Assembly (NCBI RefSeq): GCF_000746845.1
Contig: NZ_KN050846.1
Location: 1,690,963 to 1,754,962 of the forward strand
Direction of reading: 5' to 3'
DNA from: Altibacter lentus
GTDB lineage: Bacteria > Bacteroidota > Bacteroidia > Flavobacteriales > Flavobacteriaceae
DNA length: 64,000 nucleotides
Position numbers and translations under genes: made by a program. Shown here one piece after another: positions 1 to 8,714 of this stretch. The notes beneath the pieces were generated by a model, which saw nothing but the letters and a program-made list of their open reading frames with translations, made no database searches and was not told the DNA's origin. The number at the start of each line of letters is the position of its first letter. The stretch's first letter is position 1.

Positions 1-1285
1 TGGGTGTCAAGATAACTCCGTTCCTTGCGATAAAGAAGGTAAAGAACTTGTTACTTCCTAAAGCATCCACGGTGAATGATGCCTGTATATTAAATTTTCT
101 CGTTTTTGTACCATCGTAGGCAATTCGGTTATTTACTGTAGCCGTAGTTCTAAATAGTTCTGTGGACACGGTAGTTCCTAAGATCTTGGTTCTCCCTGCA
201 GCCCCCGTTGCCGTAAAATTGGTTGTAGCCGGTGTTGTGATGTAAATATTTCCGGTGGCTACGTCATCGTTTTCAACCGTAATTCCAGGCGAATTGACCG
301 TCCACTTTTTGGAAAAATTAAAACCCACATAAGGAGATGTTCCTACTACGTAAGTTCCTCCTCCATAAAATACAACATCCTTTAAAATTGCATCACTGGT
401 AATAGAGCTAATACCAGTCACTCGTATACCGGTTCTCCCGGCTAGCACATTACTATAGCCTCCTACCTTTTGGATCAGATCGAAAGTCCCGGTGAATGTT
501 TCGAAAGTCCCTGTATTATTGGAGTCCCAACCTTCATTACTAAGCAATAAACGACTAATATTCGTGTAGGTAATTCCGTTGGTATTACCTGCATACTGTA
601 CAATACTTAAAAACACGAGTCCGAAACCGCTTATAGTCCCAACCGAGTTCGAACTTGCCACCACACAGTCTCTAAAGATGATATTTTGGGCAGGGGTTCC
701 AGTAAGTTGAAATACAGTTCCGCCCGCTCCCGGTGCCGACAATGTAAGACCACGTATGCTCCCTCCAGTGGCTCCTGTGAACAAAACACCTCCGGAACGT
801 AGAAGAATATCCTCGTTGGTATCGCGTCCCGTAATGTAAGAATTGTTCATTTCTATGGGAGCGGCCAGAGCGACCGTCCCATTAATTTCGTACAAGGTAT
901 TTGCTGTAAGGAGGTATCTTGTACCACCACCGGCTGTGAGCTCAGGAGCTAGGTCTGCCGCTGATTTGATAAGCTTGTAGTTGTTTCTTTTGTCTGTATC
1001 TGAAGCCATTTTCACCCATGAGGTGATTGTGGTATCATAATAGAAATAAGCTCTTATAGTTGTATCAAACACCAGTAGACTGTTGGCAGGAGTCGAAATA
1101 GCAGTTCGCTGTGCCGTGGTCATTCTGGGGACGAGCAATCCGCTATTCGATGAGCTAATCTCAAGCATCGACGAAGGATTTGGCGTGGTCGTGCCCATAC
1201 CAATTTGGGCAGTGGTTTGGGTAACCATAACGGGCACCAAGATAAATAATAGCGCCAACGATAAGTAGGAAAAAGGGTTATTCAT
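1..1285 (-). CDS. Partial secreted beta-rich surface protein, paralogue of the next gene (3' end beyond window)
   Basis: The minus-strand frame is open from an ATG at 1285 to the window edge, about 428 codons, with no stop. It starts with a hydrophobic signal peptide ending near TTAQ. A short conserved N-terminal module of Bacteroidota surface proteins follows (IGMGTTTPNPSS, then LLVPRMTTAQR and LLVFDT). The middle is rich in Gly, Thr, Asn and Ser with repeated short beta-strand patterns (IRGLTLSAPG, IIFRDCVV), suggesting a right-handed beta-helix or tail-spike-like fold. The visible end (NNRIAYDGTKTRKFNIQASF) matches the start of the C-terminal domain of the neighbour at 1426-2886 segment by segment, so the two are tandem paralogues. 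Function is unknown; adhesion or appendage roles are guesses. Confidence 0.8.
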   Translation of the reverse strand, partial: MNNPFSYLSLALLFILVPVMVTQTTAQIGMGTTTPNPSSMLEISSSNSGLLVPRMTTAQRTAISTPANSLLVFDTTIRAYFYYDTTITSWVKMASDTDKRNNYKLIKSAADLAPELTAGGGTRYLLTANTLYEINGTVALAAPIEMNNSYITGRDTNEDILLRSGGVLFTGATGGSIRGLTLSAPGAGGTVFQLTGTPAQNIIFRDCVVASSNSVGTISGFGLVFLSIVQYAGNTNGITYTNISRLLLSNEGWDSNNTGTFETFTGTFDLIQKVGGYSNVLAGRTGIRVTGISSITSDAILKDVVFYGGGTYVVGTSPYVGFNFSKKWTVNSPGITVENDDVATGNIYITTPATTNFTATGAAGRTKILGTTVSTELFRTTATVNNRIAYDGTKTRKFNIQASFTVDALGSNKFFTFFIARNGVILTP

Positions 1286-1425
1286 AAGGCAATTAATGTT
1301 TTAAAAAATCGTGCGAATGTACACTACAAAGTGTCAGCTTGTTATAAGAATATGTTAAATATTACATCCTTAAGACAACTGTCTGTGCTACATTAAATTA
1401 CCTATTGTAGTTCTAGTTAAAAACC

Positions 1426-2886
1426 CTACTTGATACTGAGATTCAATGAAAAAACGGTAATGGAGGTTGTTCCACTTCCTACCAATCGTTGCCCCCAGAT
1501 CTCAATATATTCATTAGGTGCGAGTTCCACGGTTCCCGAGATCGAGTTACTGGAAATATCGGCGGTGTTGTTCACTCTAAAAAGGGTGTTCGTTTCAGTA
1601 AGGGTGGTCGTTCCATTCTTTTTGATGAAGAACGCATAAAAGTCTCCTGTACCACTGTTCCCTCTAACCGATAGGGCTGCATTGAACTGAAAGGTTCGTG
1701 TCTTTCTTCCGGTATACGTGATCCGGTTATTTTGTGGTGAAGTGACACGAAATAGGTTTACCGCAGTGGTAGAATTACTACCTGAATTTCCGGTTAAATT
1801 AAATTCACTATTGTTGGTCACAGATTGTACGAATCCTGTGGTGATCGTTCCGTTATAGTACAGGTTACCCGCAGCAACATCGTCCGACTCCCTTGGGATC
1901 CCGGGGCAGTTCACGGTCCATGCATTGGTAAAGTTATAGCCCGGAAACGATCCAGCAGTGTATCGCTTTACATATTGTGTGCTTGTTCCGGAAAAAGCGG
2001 TACCAAACATTACCCCGTTTCCAACGGAAGGGTTCCCACTCACATCAACTCCTATTGCTGCACCATTCACCGTGCTAAAACCACTTACCTTTTGTACTAA
2101 AGCAAAGGACCCTGTTAATCTCTCATAGGTACCCGCGTTGGATGAAAACCATCCTTGATTGCTTAATAGTAAGTTTCCAATGTTATTGTAGGTCACTCCA
2201 TTTGTATTATTTACATATTGAACGATGTTCGAGAAGTAGAGTCCCAGTCCTGAGATTGTTCCAACGCTGTTCATCCCATCAATGATTGTGTTTTGGAGCA
2301 ATAGTGAGGTCCCTCCTGTTAAATTGAAAGCCGTTCCTCCCCCAGTAATTGTTATATTTCGAACGCTACCTCCCATATTACCAACAAAAACAGTTCCTGA
2401 AGAAGATAAAATATCTTCATCAGCATCAAGTCCGCTAATATAGGCGTTGTTCAAATTGATAGAATTAGTCAAAGCAATTGTTCCATTGATCTCGTAATAG
2501 GTGTTTTCATCAAGCGTAATGATTCCACCGGACGGCGTAGGGAAATCGGCCTGACTTTTGACTAGTTTGTAGTTATTCCGTTCAAGCCTGTCACTTAGAA
2601 GCTTTTTCCATGAAGACGATTTCGTATCATAAAAGTAAAAAGCGTCTACATCGGTATCAAAAACAAGTAATCCTTCAGCAGGAGAAGAAATCGCAGCTCT
2701 CTGCACACTGGTCATACGAGGTGTTAAAAGTCCCTTAGTTGTGGAGGTGACATCAAAAACAGAAGATGGATCCGGTGCAGTGGTGCCAATCCCTACTTGA
2801 GCATAAGTTAGCACGGTAATAAATAAGGCGAAAGTGAGATACAAACCTTTTTTATAAAGGTAAGTGTGAGGTATACTAAGTATCAT
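1426..2886 (-). CDS. Secreted beta-rich surface protein with GTTAPDPSS N-terminal module
   Basis: This gene encodes 486 residues with a signal peptide ending near LTYAQ. The N-terminal module reads VGIGTTAPDPSSVFDV, KGLLTPRMTSVQRAAI and GLLVFDTD, a signature common at the start of flavobacterial secreted or tail-fibre-like proteins. Residues from about 105 to 370 are Gly/Asn/Thr/Ser-rich with short strands, compatible with a beta-helix. The last 90 or so residues (from RKTRTFQFNAAL to the terminal SLNLSIK) look like a compact C1q/TNF-like jelly roll, but this is judged by pattern only. No obvious type IX secretion C-terminal signal was seen. It lies 140 bp upstream of its paralogue on the same strand, and both may be co-transcribed. 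No enzymatic motif is recognisable. Confidence 0.8.
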   Translation of the reverse strand: MILSIPHTYLYKKGLYLTFALFITVLTYAQVGIGTTAPDPSSVFDVTSTTKGLLTPRMTSVQRAAISSPAEGLLVFDTDVDAFYFYDTKSSSWKKLLSDRLERNNYKLVKSQADFPTPSGGIITLDENTYYEINGTIALTNSINLNNAYISGLDADEDILSSSGTVFVGNMGGSVRNITITGGGTAFNLTGGTSLLLQNTIIDGMNSVGTISGLGLYFSNIVQYVNNTNGVTYNNIGNLLLSNQGWFSSNAGTYERLTGSFALVQKVSGFSTVNGAAIGVDVSGNPSVGNGVMFGTAFSGTSTQYVKRYTAGSFPGYNFTNAWTVNCPGIPRESDDVAAGNLYYNGTITTGFVQSVTNNSEFNLTGNSGSNSTTAVNLFRVTSPQNNRITYTGRKTRTFQFNAALSVRGNSGTGDFYAFFIKKNGTTTLTETNTLFRVNNTADISSNSISGTVELAPNEYIEIWGQRLVGSGTTSITVFSLNLSIK

Positions 2887-3031
2887 AGGTTTAGATTTGT
2901 GGGGTTAATATATTGCGCAAATAAATTAACTTTGGTCGTAAAAAATAAACATTTTGCCGATTTTTTTCATCATAATTAACAAAATTGTAAGAAATAAATT
3001 ACATGTTCCTGACAATCAAGTTTTTACAAAT

Positions 3032-3067
3032 AAAAAAACCAGAAGCTGATGCTTCTGGTTTTTTTAT
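3032..3067 (-). terminator. Bidirectional rho-independent terminator
   Basis: A perfect 9-bp inverted repeat (ACCAGAAGC at 3038-3046, GCTTCTGGT at 3051-3059) has a TGAT loop, with an A-run before and a T-run after. It lies downstream of the thioredoxin-like gene on the minus strand. Confidence 0.85.
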
Positions 3068-3085
3068 TTGATGTGTATTATTTTT

Positions 3086-3382
3086 CTAAACGAACTCCTT
3101 TACCAGACCGATTAAGGTATTGGCGTCCTGTTCACCACTCTGTCGCCACTTCATTTCTCCGTTCTTATATATCATGAGTGTTGGAAGTCCTTTCACCCGC
3201 AAAGCATCGGCCAGTTCTTTATTTTTTTCTACATCAATCTTTATGACGCGGGCCTTATCACCTAGCGCTGCGGCCACGTCCCTTAGCACCGGGTGCATTC
3301 CTTTACATGCCTCATCCCATTCGGCATAAAAGTCGAGTAATACAGGAACTCTCGTTTCAATTAATTCCCCAAATTTTGACAT
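3086..3382 (-). CDS. Thioredoxin-like protein lacking the N-terminal active-site cysteine
   Basis: The 98-residue product spans a whole thioredoxin fold with no signal peptide, so it is probably cytoplasmic. VPVLLDFYAEW (12-22) precedes the active-site position, the helix follows, and the cis-proline motif KGLPTLMIY has its Pro at residue 67. In place of WCGPCK it has WDEACK (22-27): the nucleophilic cysteine is Asp23 and only the resolving Cys26 remains. It therefore cannot perform normal dithiol-disulfide exchange. A single-Cys (monothiol-like), chaperone or binding role is possible. The gene sits 54 bp downstream of the metallophosphoesterase on the same strand and ends in its own terminator. 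Confidence 0.85.
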   Translation of the reverse strand: MSKFGELIETRVPVLLDFYAEWDEACKGMHPVLRDVAAALGDKARVIKIDVEKNKELADALRVKGLPTLMIYKNGEMKWRQSGEQDANTLIGLVKEFV

Positions 3383-3436
3383 CTATTTAATGTGTTACTT
3401 CAACAATTGTATTACAAATATAGCATTTCCCACAAA

Positions 3437-4672
3437 TTAAGCGTTAGTGCGTCGTTTTTTAAGTTGTATCACAGAAATTTCGGGCCAAATTCCAACGCGT
3501 CCCGGATACCCTAAAAAGCCGAAACCGCGGTTTACGTTGATATACCTACCAAATTCCTCATAGATCCCTGCCCAGTTCTCATATCGATACTTTACCGGGC
3601 TCCACTTGAACCAACCCGGGATCTCAATTCCAAATTGCATTCCGTGCGTATGTCCGCTTAATGTGAGTTGAAAGTTACGATCGTCTTGTTTTACCTGTTC
3701 CTGCCAATGAGACGGGTCATGACTTAAGAGGATCTTGAAATCCTTGGCATCAATCCCTTCGCTCGCTTTATTGAGGTCCCCAGCTTTTTTGAAACCCCCG
3801 GCACCCCAATTTTCAACGCCTATTAATTTAATAGCTTCACCATTTCTTTCTAAAGTACGATGTTCATTTAAAAGTAAGTCCCACCCCATGTCTTGTTGTA
3901 AATTTTTTAAATCAGCCAGATTTTGAGCTTGGGCCTCTTGAGACTCCCATCGTACATAATCCCCATAGTCGTGATTCCCCAATACTGAAAAAACACCGTC
4001 CTTGGCCGTTAACGAAGCAAAGGTATCCTTCCAGTCATGCATCTCTTCGGCCAAATTGTTCACAAGATCTCCCGTAAAAAGGATGATGTCGCTTTTCTGC
4101 GCATTGACAAGGTCTACCGCGTAGCGCACTTTTTCAGCATTGTCAAAACTGCCACTATGGATATCACTAATTTGTGTTATGGTATACCCGTCAAATCCTT
4201 CGGGCAAGTCCTCGAACTCCAAAGCGTATTTCAATACTTTGTAGTTGTATTTTCCTTGGTACATTCCGTAAAGCAGGGATACGAAAGGGATGGCTGCGAT
4301 TCCCAAGGCGATGGCACTTAGGAACTTACGACGTGAAGGAATGTGAAATCCTTCCGAAGTATCTGAAAATCCCAGTTTGGAGAACAATCCGGCGAAAACC
4401 CTAAAGATATCCTCGCCAAACATAAAGATGATCAATACCAGCTTCGGAATAAAGACTACTAAAAAGATCCCGAAGACATACATGCGCTCCGGAGTCATAG
4501 TACGCGTAGAGCTCCCTGCCGTCAATTGATAAATAAACATTGCCAAGACACCCAGAGATACGATTACATAACCCCAATGAAGCCAGACATTTCGCGTTAC
4601 CGTGCGTATCGCCTGAAAGGCATATAAGTCAACTAGAATATAAATTACAATAAAGATGATCCAACGTATCAT
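3437..4672 (-). CDS. Membrane-anchored calcineurin-like metallophosphoesterase
   Basis: This 411-residue protein has about four N-terminal hydrophobic segments (roughly 3-20, 32-50, 66-90 and 117-136) and then a calcineurin-like phosphoesterase domain. Metal-binding motifs appear in the family order: SDIHSG (Asp170, His172), FTGDLVN, LGNHDYGD, LSHDP and SGHTHGMQFG. Families with this layout hydrolyse phosphodiester or pyrophosphate bonds in lipids or nucleotides; the substrate here is unknown. A twin-arginine-like SRRKFL at 113-118 precedes the fourth segment, although this is not the N-terminus. The start at 4672 faces the GH92 gene, whose start is set at 4776, leaving about 100 bp for divergent promoters. 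Confidence 0.88.
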   Translation of the reverse strand: MIRWIIFIVIYILVDLYAFQAIRTVTRNVWLHWGYVIVSLGVLAMFIYQLTAGSSTRTMTPERMYVFGIFLVVFIPKLVLIIFMFGEDIFRVFAGLFSKLGFSDTSEGFHIPSRRKFLSAIALGIAAIPFVSLLYGMYQGKYNYKVLKYALEFEDLPEGFDGYTITQISDIHSGSFDNAEKVRYAVDLVNAQKSDIILFTGDLVNNLAEEMHDWKDTFASLTAKDGVFSVLGNHDYGDYVRWESQEAQAQNLADLKNLQQDMGWDLLLNEHRTLERNGEAIKLIGVENWGAGGFKKAGDLNKASEGIDAKDFKILLSHDPSHWQEQVKQDDRNFQLTLSGHTHGMQFGIEIPGWFKWSPVKYRYENWAGIYEEFGRYINVNRGFGFLGYPGRVGIWPEISVIQLKKRRTNA

Positions 4673-4775
4673 GGAAGTTACTGAGTTAATTTTTAAAGAT
4701 ACTACGTTTCTAAAGGGTGCTCTAGCGATTCACTTTTTTTTAACGGTTTTCACTATCTTTCGCAAGTCAACGCCT

Positions 4776-7697
4776 ATGAAACAGCTTTTCTATCTTGGTT
4801 ATTGTATGCTGCTGCTCATTAGTTGCAAACACACTTCTTCTGTTACAATTTCAAAAAAAGAGAAATCACTTCTCTCCTATGTAAACCCCTTTATTGGCAC
4901 TGGTGGACATGGCCATACCTATCCCGGCGCCACCCTTCCGTTTGGGATGATGCAACTAAGTCCAGATACACGACTAGATGGGTGGGATGGTTGCAGCGGT
5001 TATCATTACAGCGATACTTATATTTATGGTTTTTCGCATACACACCTTAGCGGTACCGGCGTGAGCGATTATGGCGATATACTGTTAATGCCTACCAACG
5101 AGATCAACTTTCATAACGGGGCAGACGGAAAAAAAGGGTACAGGGCACCATTTTCACATAGCAATGAAACAGCTTCTCCCGGCTACTATCATGTAATTTT
5201 GGACAGTACAAATATAGAAGTAGCACTTACCGTTACCAAAAGGGCCGGTATGCATAAGTATACGTTTCCTTCTTCGGAAAACCAATTCGTTATCCTGGAT
5301 CTGGAACACCGCGACAAGCTTTTAGGGCATACCCTCTCACAACTTTCCAGGACAGAATTTAACGGTTATCGTTTTTCTGAAGCTTGGGCAAAAGACCAGC
5401 GTCTGTATTTTCATATCAAATTTTCACATCCGGTTACAGTAACCTACCCTCCAAACAAAGGAATTTCCCCTACAAAAGCTGCATTTCAGGTCGAAAATCC
5501 GGAGAATGAGGTTGTGGTCGTTTCCGTTGGGATTTCGGCGGTAGATATAGAAGGGGCGCAGAAAAATCTTGATGCCGAGATTGCAGATAAAGATTTTGAA
5601 CAACTAAAAAGAGAAGCCGAATCTGTCTGGGAAAAGCAACTCGAAAAGATCGTGATCGAAACGGAGAACGACACTCATAACATCAATTTTTATACAGCAC
5701 TCTATCATACCATGGTAGCTCCTAATCTTTATCAGGATGTGGACGGACGTTATCGAGGGATGGACCTGAAAATCCATCAAACTTCTGCATTTGACTATTA
5801 TACGGTCTTTTCGCTTTGGGACACCTATCGGGCAACCCATCCGCTTTATACACTTATTGAGCAAGAACGAACCAACCATTTTATCAATACGTTCCTTGCA
5901 AAATACGATGAGGGCGGTATCCTCCCTATCTGGGACCTTTCCGGCAATTACACAGGTTGTATGATAGGCTACCATGCGGTTCCTGTGATCGCAGATGCGT
6001 ATTTGAAAGGCATTCGCGGATTTGATGCTGAAAAAGCATTCGCAGCCATGAAACACAGTGCCATGCAGGATCGTTTGGGATTGGCGTCTTACAAAAGCTT
6101 CGGATTCATTCCTGTGGAAGCCGAAAGTGAATCGGTTTCTAAAACTTTGGAATACGCTTACGACGATTGGACGATAGCTCAAATGGCGAAGGCTCTGGGT
6201 AAAGAAGCCGACGAAAAATTATTTTTTGAACGTGCCCAGTACTATAAGAATAGTTTCAATCCGAAAACAAATTTCATGCAAGGACGGTTTCGAAATACGT
6301 GGTTCGCTCCTTTCGATCCGTTTGAGGTTAACTTCAATTACACCGAAGCCAACGCATGGCAATACAGTTTGTACGTTCCGCAAGACATCGCCGGTCTTAT
6401 CACGCTAATGGGAGGCAAGAAAATATTTTCCAATCACCTAGACACTTTATTTGAAACTACTTCAACCACCTCCGGAAGGGATCAAGCCGATATTACCGGC
6501 CTTATTGGTCAATATGCTCACGGGAATGAACCCAGTCATCACATGGCATATCTATATAATTTTGTGAATCAACCCTATAAGACGCAAGAAAAAATACATG
6601 AAATCCTCACAAGCTTATATCATAACAGTCCCGATGGGATCTCCGGCAATGAAGATTGTGGGCAAATGAGCGCATGGTACGTGTTGAGTTCTTTGGGCTT
6701 TTATCCGGTGACCCCGGGGAGCAACCAATACATTATAGGCACCCCTCTTTTTGAAAAGGCTACCATGCACTTCGAAAATGGAAATCAATTTACAATCACA
6801 GCTACTAATCACAGTCCGAAGCATAAATTCATTGCATCGGCTACATTAAATGGTGACCCGCTCACTCGCAGTTACCTATGGCATGAAGAACTAATAAAGG
6901 GAGGTGACCTGAGGTTCGAGATGACAGACACACCATCGAACTGGGCCACCAAAGACAATGAGATCCCGAAAACCGAGATCAACGTTCACCCCATTACTTC
7001 TGCTCCTTACATTGCTTCGGGAGATGTGACCTTCAAAAAAGAAACTACTGTCACCTTGGGGAGTGCACAAGAAGAGGCAATTATTTATTATAGCATCAAC
7101 GACACCACTTTTAAACGCTATGAAAGTCCTATCACCATCAAGGAAGCCTGTACCCTTCATATCTACGCTGAAGATAACGGCATAAAAAGCAGTGTGATTT
7201 CCACAAAATTCTTCATGATCGACCCAAACCGAAGCATTCAACTGCACACCGAATATGCGAATGAGTATAATGGTGGCGGGCCTACCGCCTTAATCGATGG
7301 AATTTTTGGTGCGCAGGATTTTAGAACTGGTGCGTGGCAGGGATACCAAGATACAGACCTCATTGCGGTAATTGATCTGGGGAGCATTCAACCATTGGAT
7401 ATGGTGCAAATTAATTTCTTACAAGATCAGCGAAGTTGGATCTTTTATCCTACTAAAGTCGAGTGCTATGTGTCAGACACTCATAATTTTGGTACGCCAC
7501 AGATATCAGAAATCATCGCTTCGGAAACTCCTTCAGAAAACATTGACATAAAGACCATTTCATTCGATCTAAAAGGTCAAAGCGGTCGATATTTAAAGAT
7601 TAAAGCGGCCAATCTAGGAGCGCTGCCCGCATGGCATCTGGGTGCTACTTTAGATGGGAAGGCATGGATTTTTGTAGACGAGATCATTATAAAATAG
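4776..7697 (+). CDS. GH92 family alpha-mannosidase, lipoprotein
   Basis: This is a glycoside hydrolase family 92 enzyme, a calcium-dependent exo-alpha-mannosidase family that trims N-glycans and mannans. The chosen start at 4776 gives a lipoprotein signal peptide (MKQLFYLGYCMLLLISC, lipidated Cys17), so the 973-residue enzyme should be exported. An in-frame ATG at 4656 would bury the signal and overlap the divergent gene. Family signatures include YVNPFIGTGGHGHTYPGAT, GFSHTHLSGTG, TYRATHPLYT, GNEPSHHMAYLY and GNEDCGQMSAWYVLSSLGFY. After the catalytic domain come a chitobiase/FN3-like beta module (about 750-830) and an F5/8-type C discoidin-like module (about 840-973), probably for carbohydrate binding. 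It leads a three-gene operon with an aspartylglucosaminidase and a sugar transporter. Confidence 0.93.
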   Translation: MKQLFYLGYCMLLLISCKHTSSVTISKKEKSLLSYVNPFIGTGGHGHTYPGATLPFGMMQLSPDTRLDGWDGCSGYHYSDTYIYGFSHTHLSGTGVSDYGDILLMPTNEINFHNGADGKKGYRAPFSHSNETASPGYYHVILDSTNIEVALTVTKRAGMHKYTFPSSENQFVILDLEHRDKLLGHTLSQLSRTEFNGYRFSEAWAKDQRLYFHIKFSHPVTVTYPPNKGISPTKAAFQVENPENEVVVVSVGISAVDIEGAQKNLDAEIADKDFEQLKREAESVWEKQLEKIVIETENDTHNINFYTALYHTMVAPNLYQDVDGRYRGMDLKIHQTSAFDYYTVFSLWDTYRATHPLYTLIEQERTNHFINTFLAKYDEGGILPIWDLSGNYTGCMIGYHAVPVIADAYLKGIRGFDAEKAFAAMKHSAMQDRLGLASYKSFGFIPVEAESESVSKTLEYAYDDWTIAQMAKALGKEADEKLFFERAQYYKNSFNPKTNFMQGRFRNTWFAPFDPFEVNFNYTEANAWQYSLYVPQDIAGLITLMGGKKIFSNHLDTLFETTSTTSGRDQADITGLIGQYAHGNEPSHHMAYLYNFVNQPYKTQEKIHEILTSLYHNSPDGISGNEDCGQMSAWYVLSSLGFYPVTPGSNQYIIGTPLFEKATMHFENGNQFTITATNHSPKHKFIASATLNGDPLTRSYLWHEELIKGGDLRFEMTDTPSNWATKDNEIPKTEINVHPITSAPYIASGDVTFKKETTVTLGSAQEEAIIYYSINDTTFKRYESPITIKEACTLHIYAEDNGIKSSVISTKFFMIDPNRSIQLHTEYANEYNGGGPTALIDGIFGAQDFRTGAWQGYQDTDLIAVIDLGSIQPLDMVQINFLQDQRSWIFYPTKVECYVSDTHNFGTPQISEIIASETPSENIDIKTISFDLKGQSGRYLKIKAANLGALPAWHLGATLDGKAWIFVDEIIIK

Positions 7698-7703
7698 ACC
7701 TTT

Positions 7704-8705
7704 ATGAAACGACGAAACTTTATTAAGAATGCATCGCTAACCGGTTTAGGCGTGGTAGCCAGTTCCGCCGCAATAAGTTGTAAGAATCCTTCCGAAGAAA
7801 TAATTGAAAAGCCCGCTATGAAACAGACGAAAAAACCTACCCCTATCGCAATTTGTACCTGGCGTTTCACAGAAGCAAATGCTACTGCAGGAAAAGCCTT
7901 AAAAGCAGGAAAAGCCGCATTGGACGCAGCTATTGCAGGTGTGGAAGTTGAAGAAGAGAACCTAAAGAACACTACTGTAGGTATAGGAGGCACGCCGGAC
8001 CGCGAAGGCAATGTAACATTAGATGCCTGCGTCATGAACGCTGATGGAAACTGCGGTTCGGTCTTGTGTGTATCTACGACTAAAAATGTAGCTGCATTGG
8101 CTCGAAAGGTTATGGAGGAAACGCCCCATGTGATGTTGGCCGGAGAAGGTGCCGAAGCTTTCGCTTATGAACAGGGTTTCGAAAAAGAGAACCTATTAAC
8201 AGATACGGCTAGAGAGGCTTGGCAGGAATGGTTGAAGACCAGCGAGTACAAGCCAATTATAAATATTGAGAATCACGATACGATTGGAATGTTAACTTTA
8301 GACACAAATGGGGACATTGCGGGAGCCTGCTCCACTTCCGGCTTATCGTATAAAATGAAGGGCCGCGTAGGGGATTCCCCAATTATAGGAAGCGGTCTCT
8401 TTGTGGATAATGAAGTAGGAGGTGCCGTGGCTACGGGAATGGGAGAAGAGATCCTTAAAACTGTGGGCAGCTTCCTTATTGTAGAACTTATGAGAAATGG
8501 GCTATCGCCTCAAGCTGCATGCGAAGAGGCAGTGAGGCGCATCGTTATCAAGAACGAGAACTTTATGGATTTTCAGGTCGCCTACATTGCTTTGAACAAA
8601 GACGGTGAAACCGGCGCGTATTGTATCCATGAAGGCTTTACGATGATGAAATATCAAAACGAAGAAAATGAAGCTATAGCAGTCGATTTTTATCATAAAA
8701 AATAA
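7704..8705 (+). CDS. N4-(beta-N-acetylglucosaminyl)-L-asparaginase (aspartylglucosaminidase)
   Basis: This Ntn-hydrolase (family T2) splits the GlcNAc-Asn bond that links N-glycans to asparagine. The 333-residue precursor should self-cleave before Thr193 in the motif ENHDTIGM, making that Thr the nucleophile. Downstream, GRVGDSPIIGSGLFVDNEVG and ATGMGEE are the usual substrate-binding segments. The N-terminus combines a twin-arginine motif (KRRNFIKNA) with a lipobox ending at Cys26 (SAAISC), so it is probably a Tat-exported lipoprotein. It starts 6 bp after the GH92 gene and 10 bp before the sugar transporter. Co-location with an alpha-mannosidase strongly supports glycoasparaginase over plain isoaspartyl peptidase activity. 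Confidence 0.9.
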   Translation: MKRRNFIKNASLTGLGVVASSAAISCKNPSEEIIEKPAMKQTKKPTPIAICTWRFTEANATAGKALKAGKAALDAAIAGVEVEEENLKNTTVGIGGTPDREGNVTLDACVMNADGNCGSVLCVSTTKNVAALARKVMEETPHVMLAGEGAEAFAYEQGFEKENLLTDTAREAWQEWLKTSEYKPIINIENHDTIGMLTLDTNGDIAGACSTSGLSYKMKGRVGDSPIIGSGLFVDNEVGGAVATGMGEEILKTVGSFLIVELMRNGLSPQAACEEAVRRIVIKNENFMDFQVAYIALNKDGETGAYCIHEGFTMMKYQNEENEAIAVDFYHKK

Positions 8706-8714
8706 GGTGCTGAT

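Noticed and set aside
5604-6182. 192-codon open frame antisense to the GH92 gene
   Set aside because: It lies wholly inside a clearly coding gene, shows no family motif, and arises from codon bias of the opposite strand.
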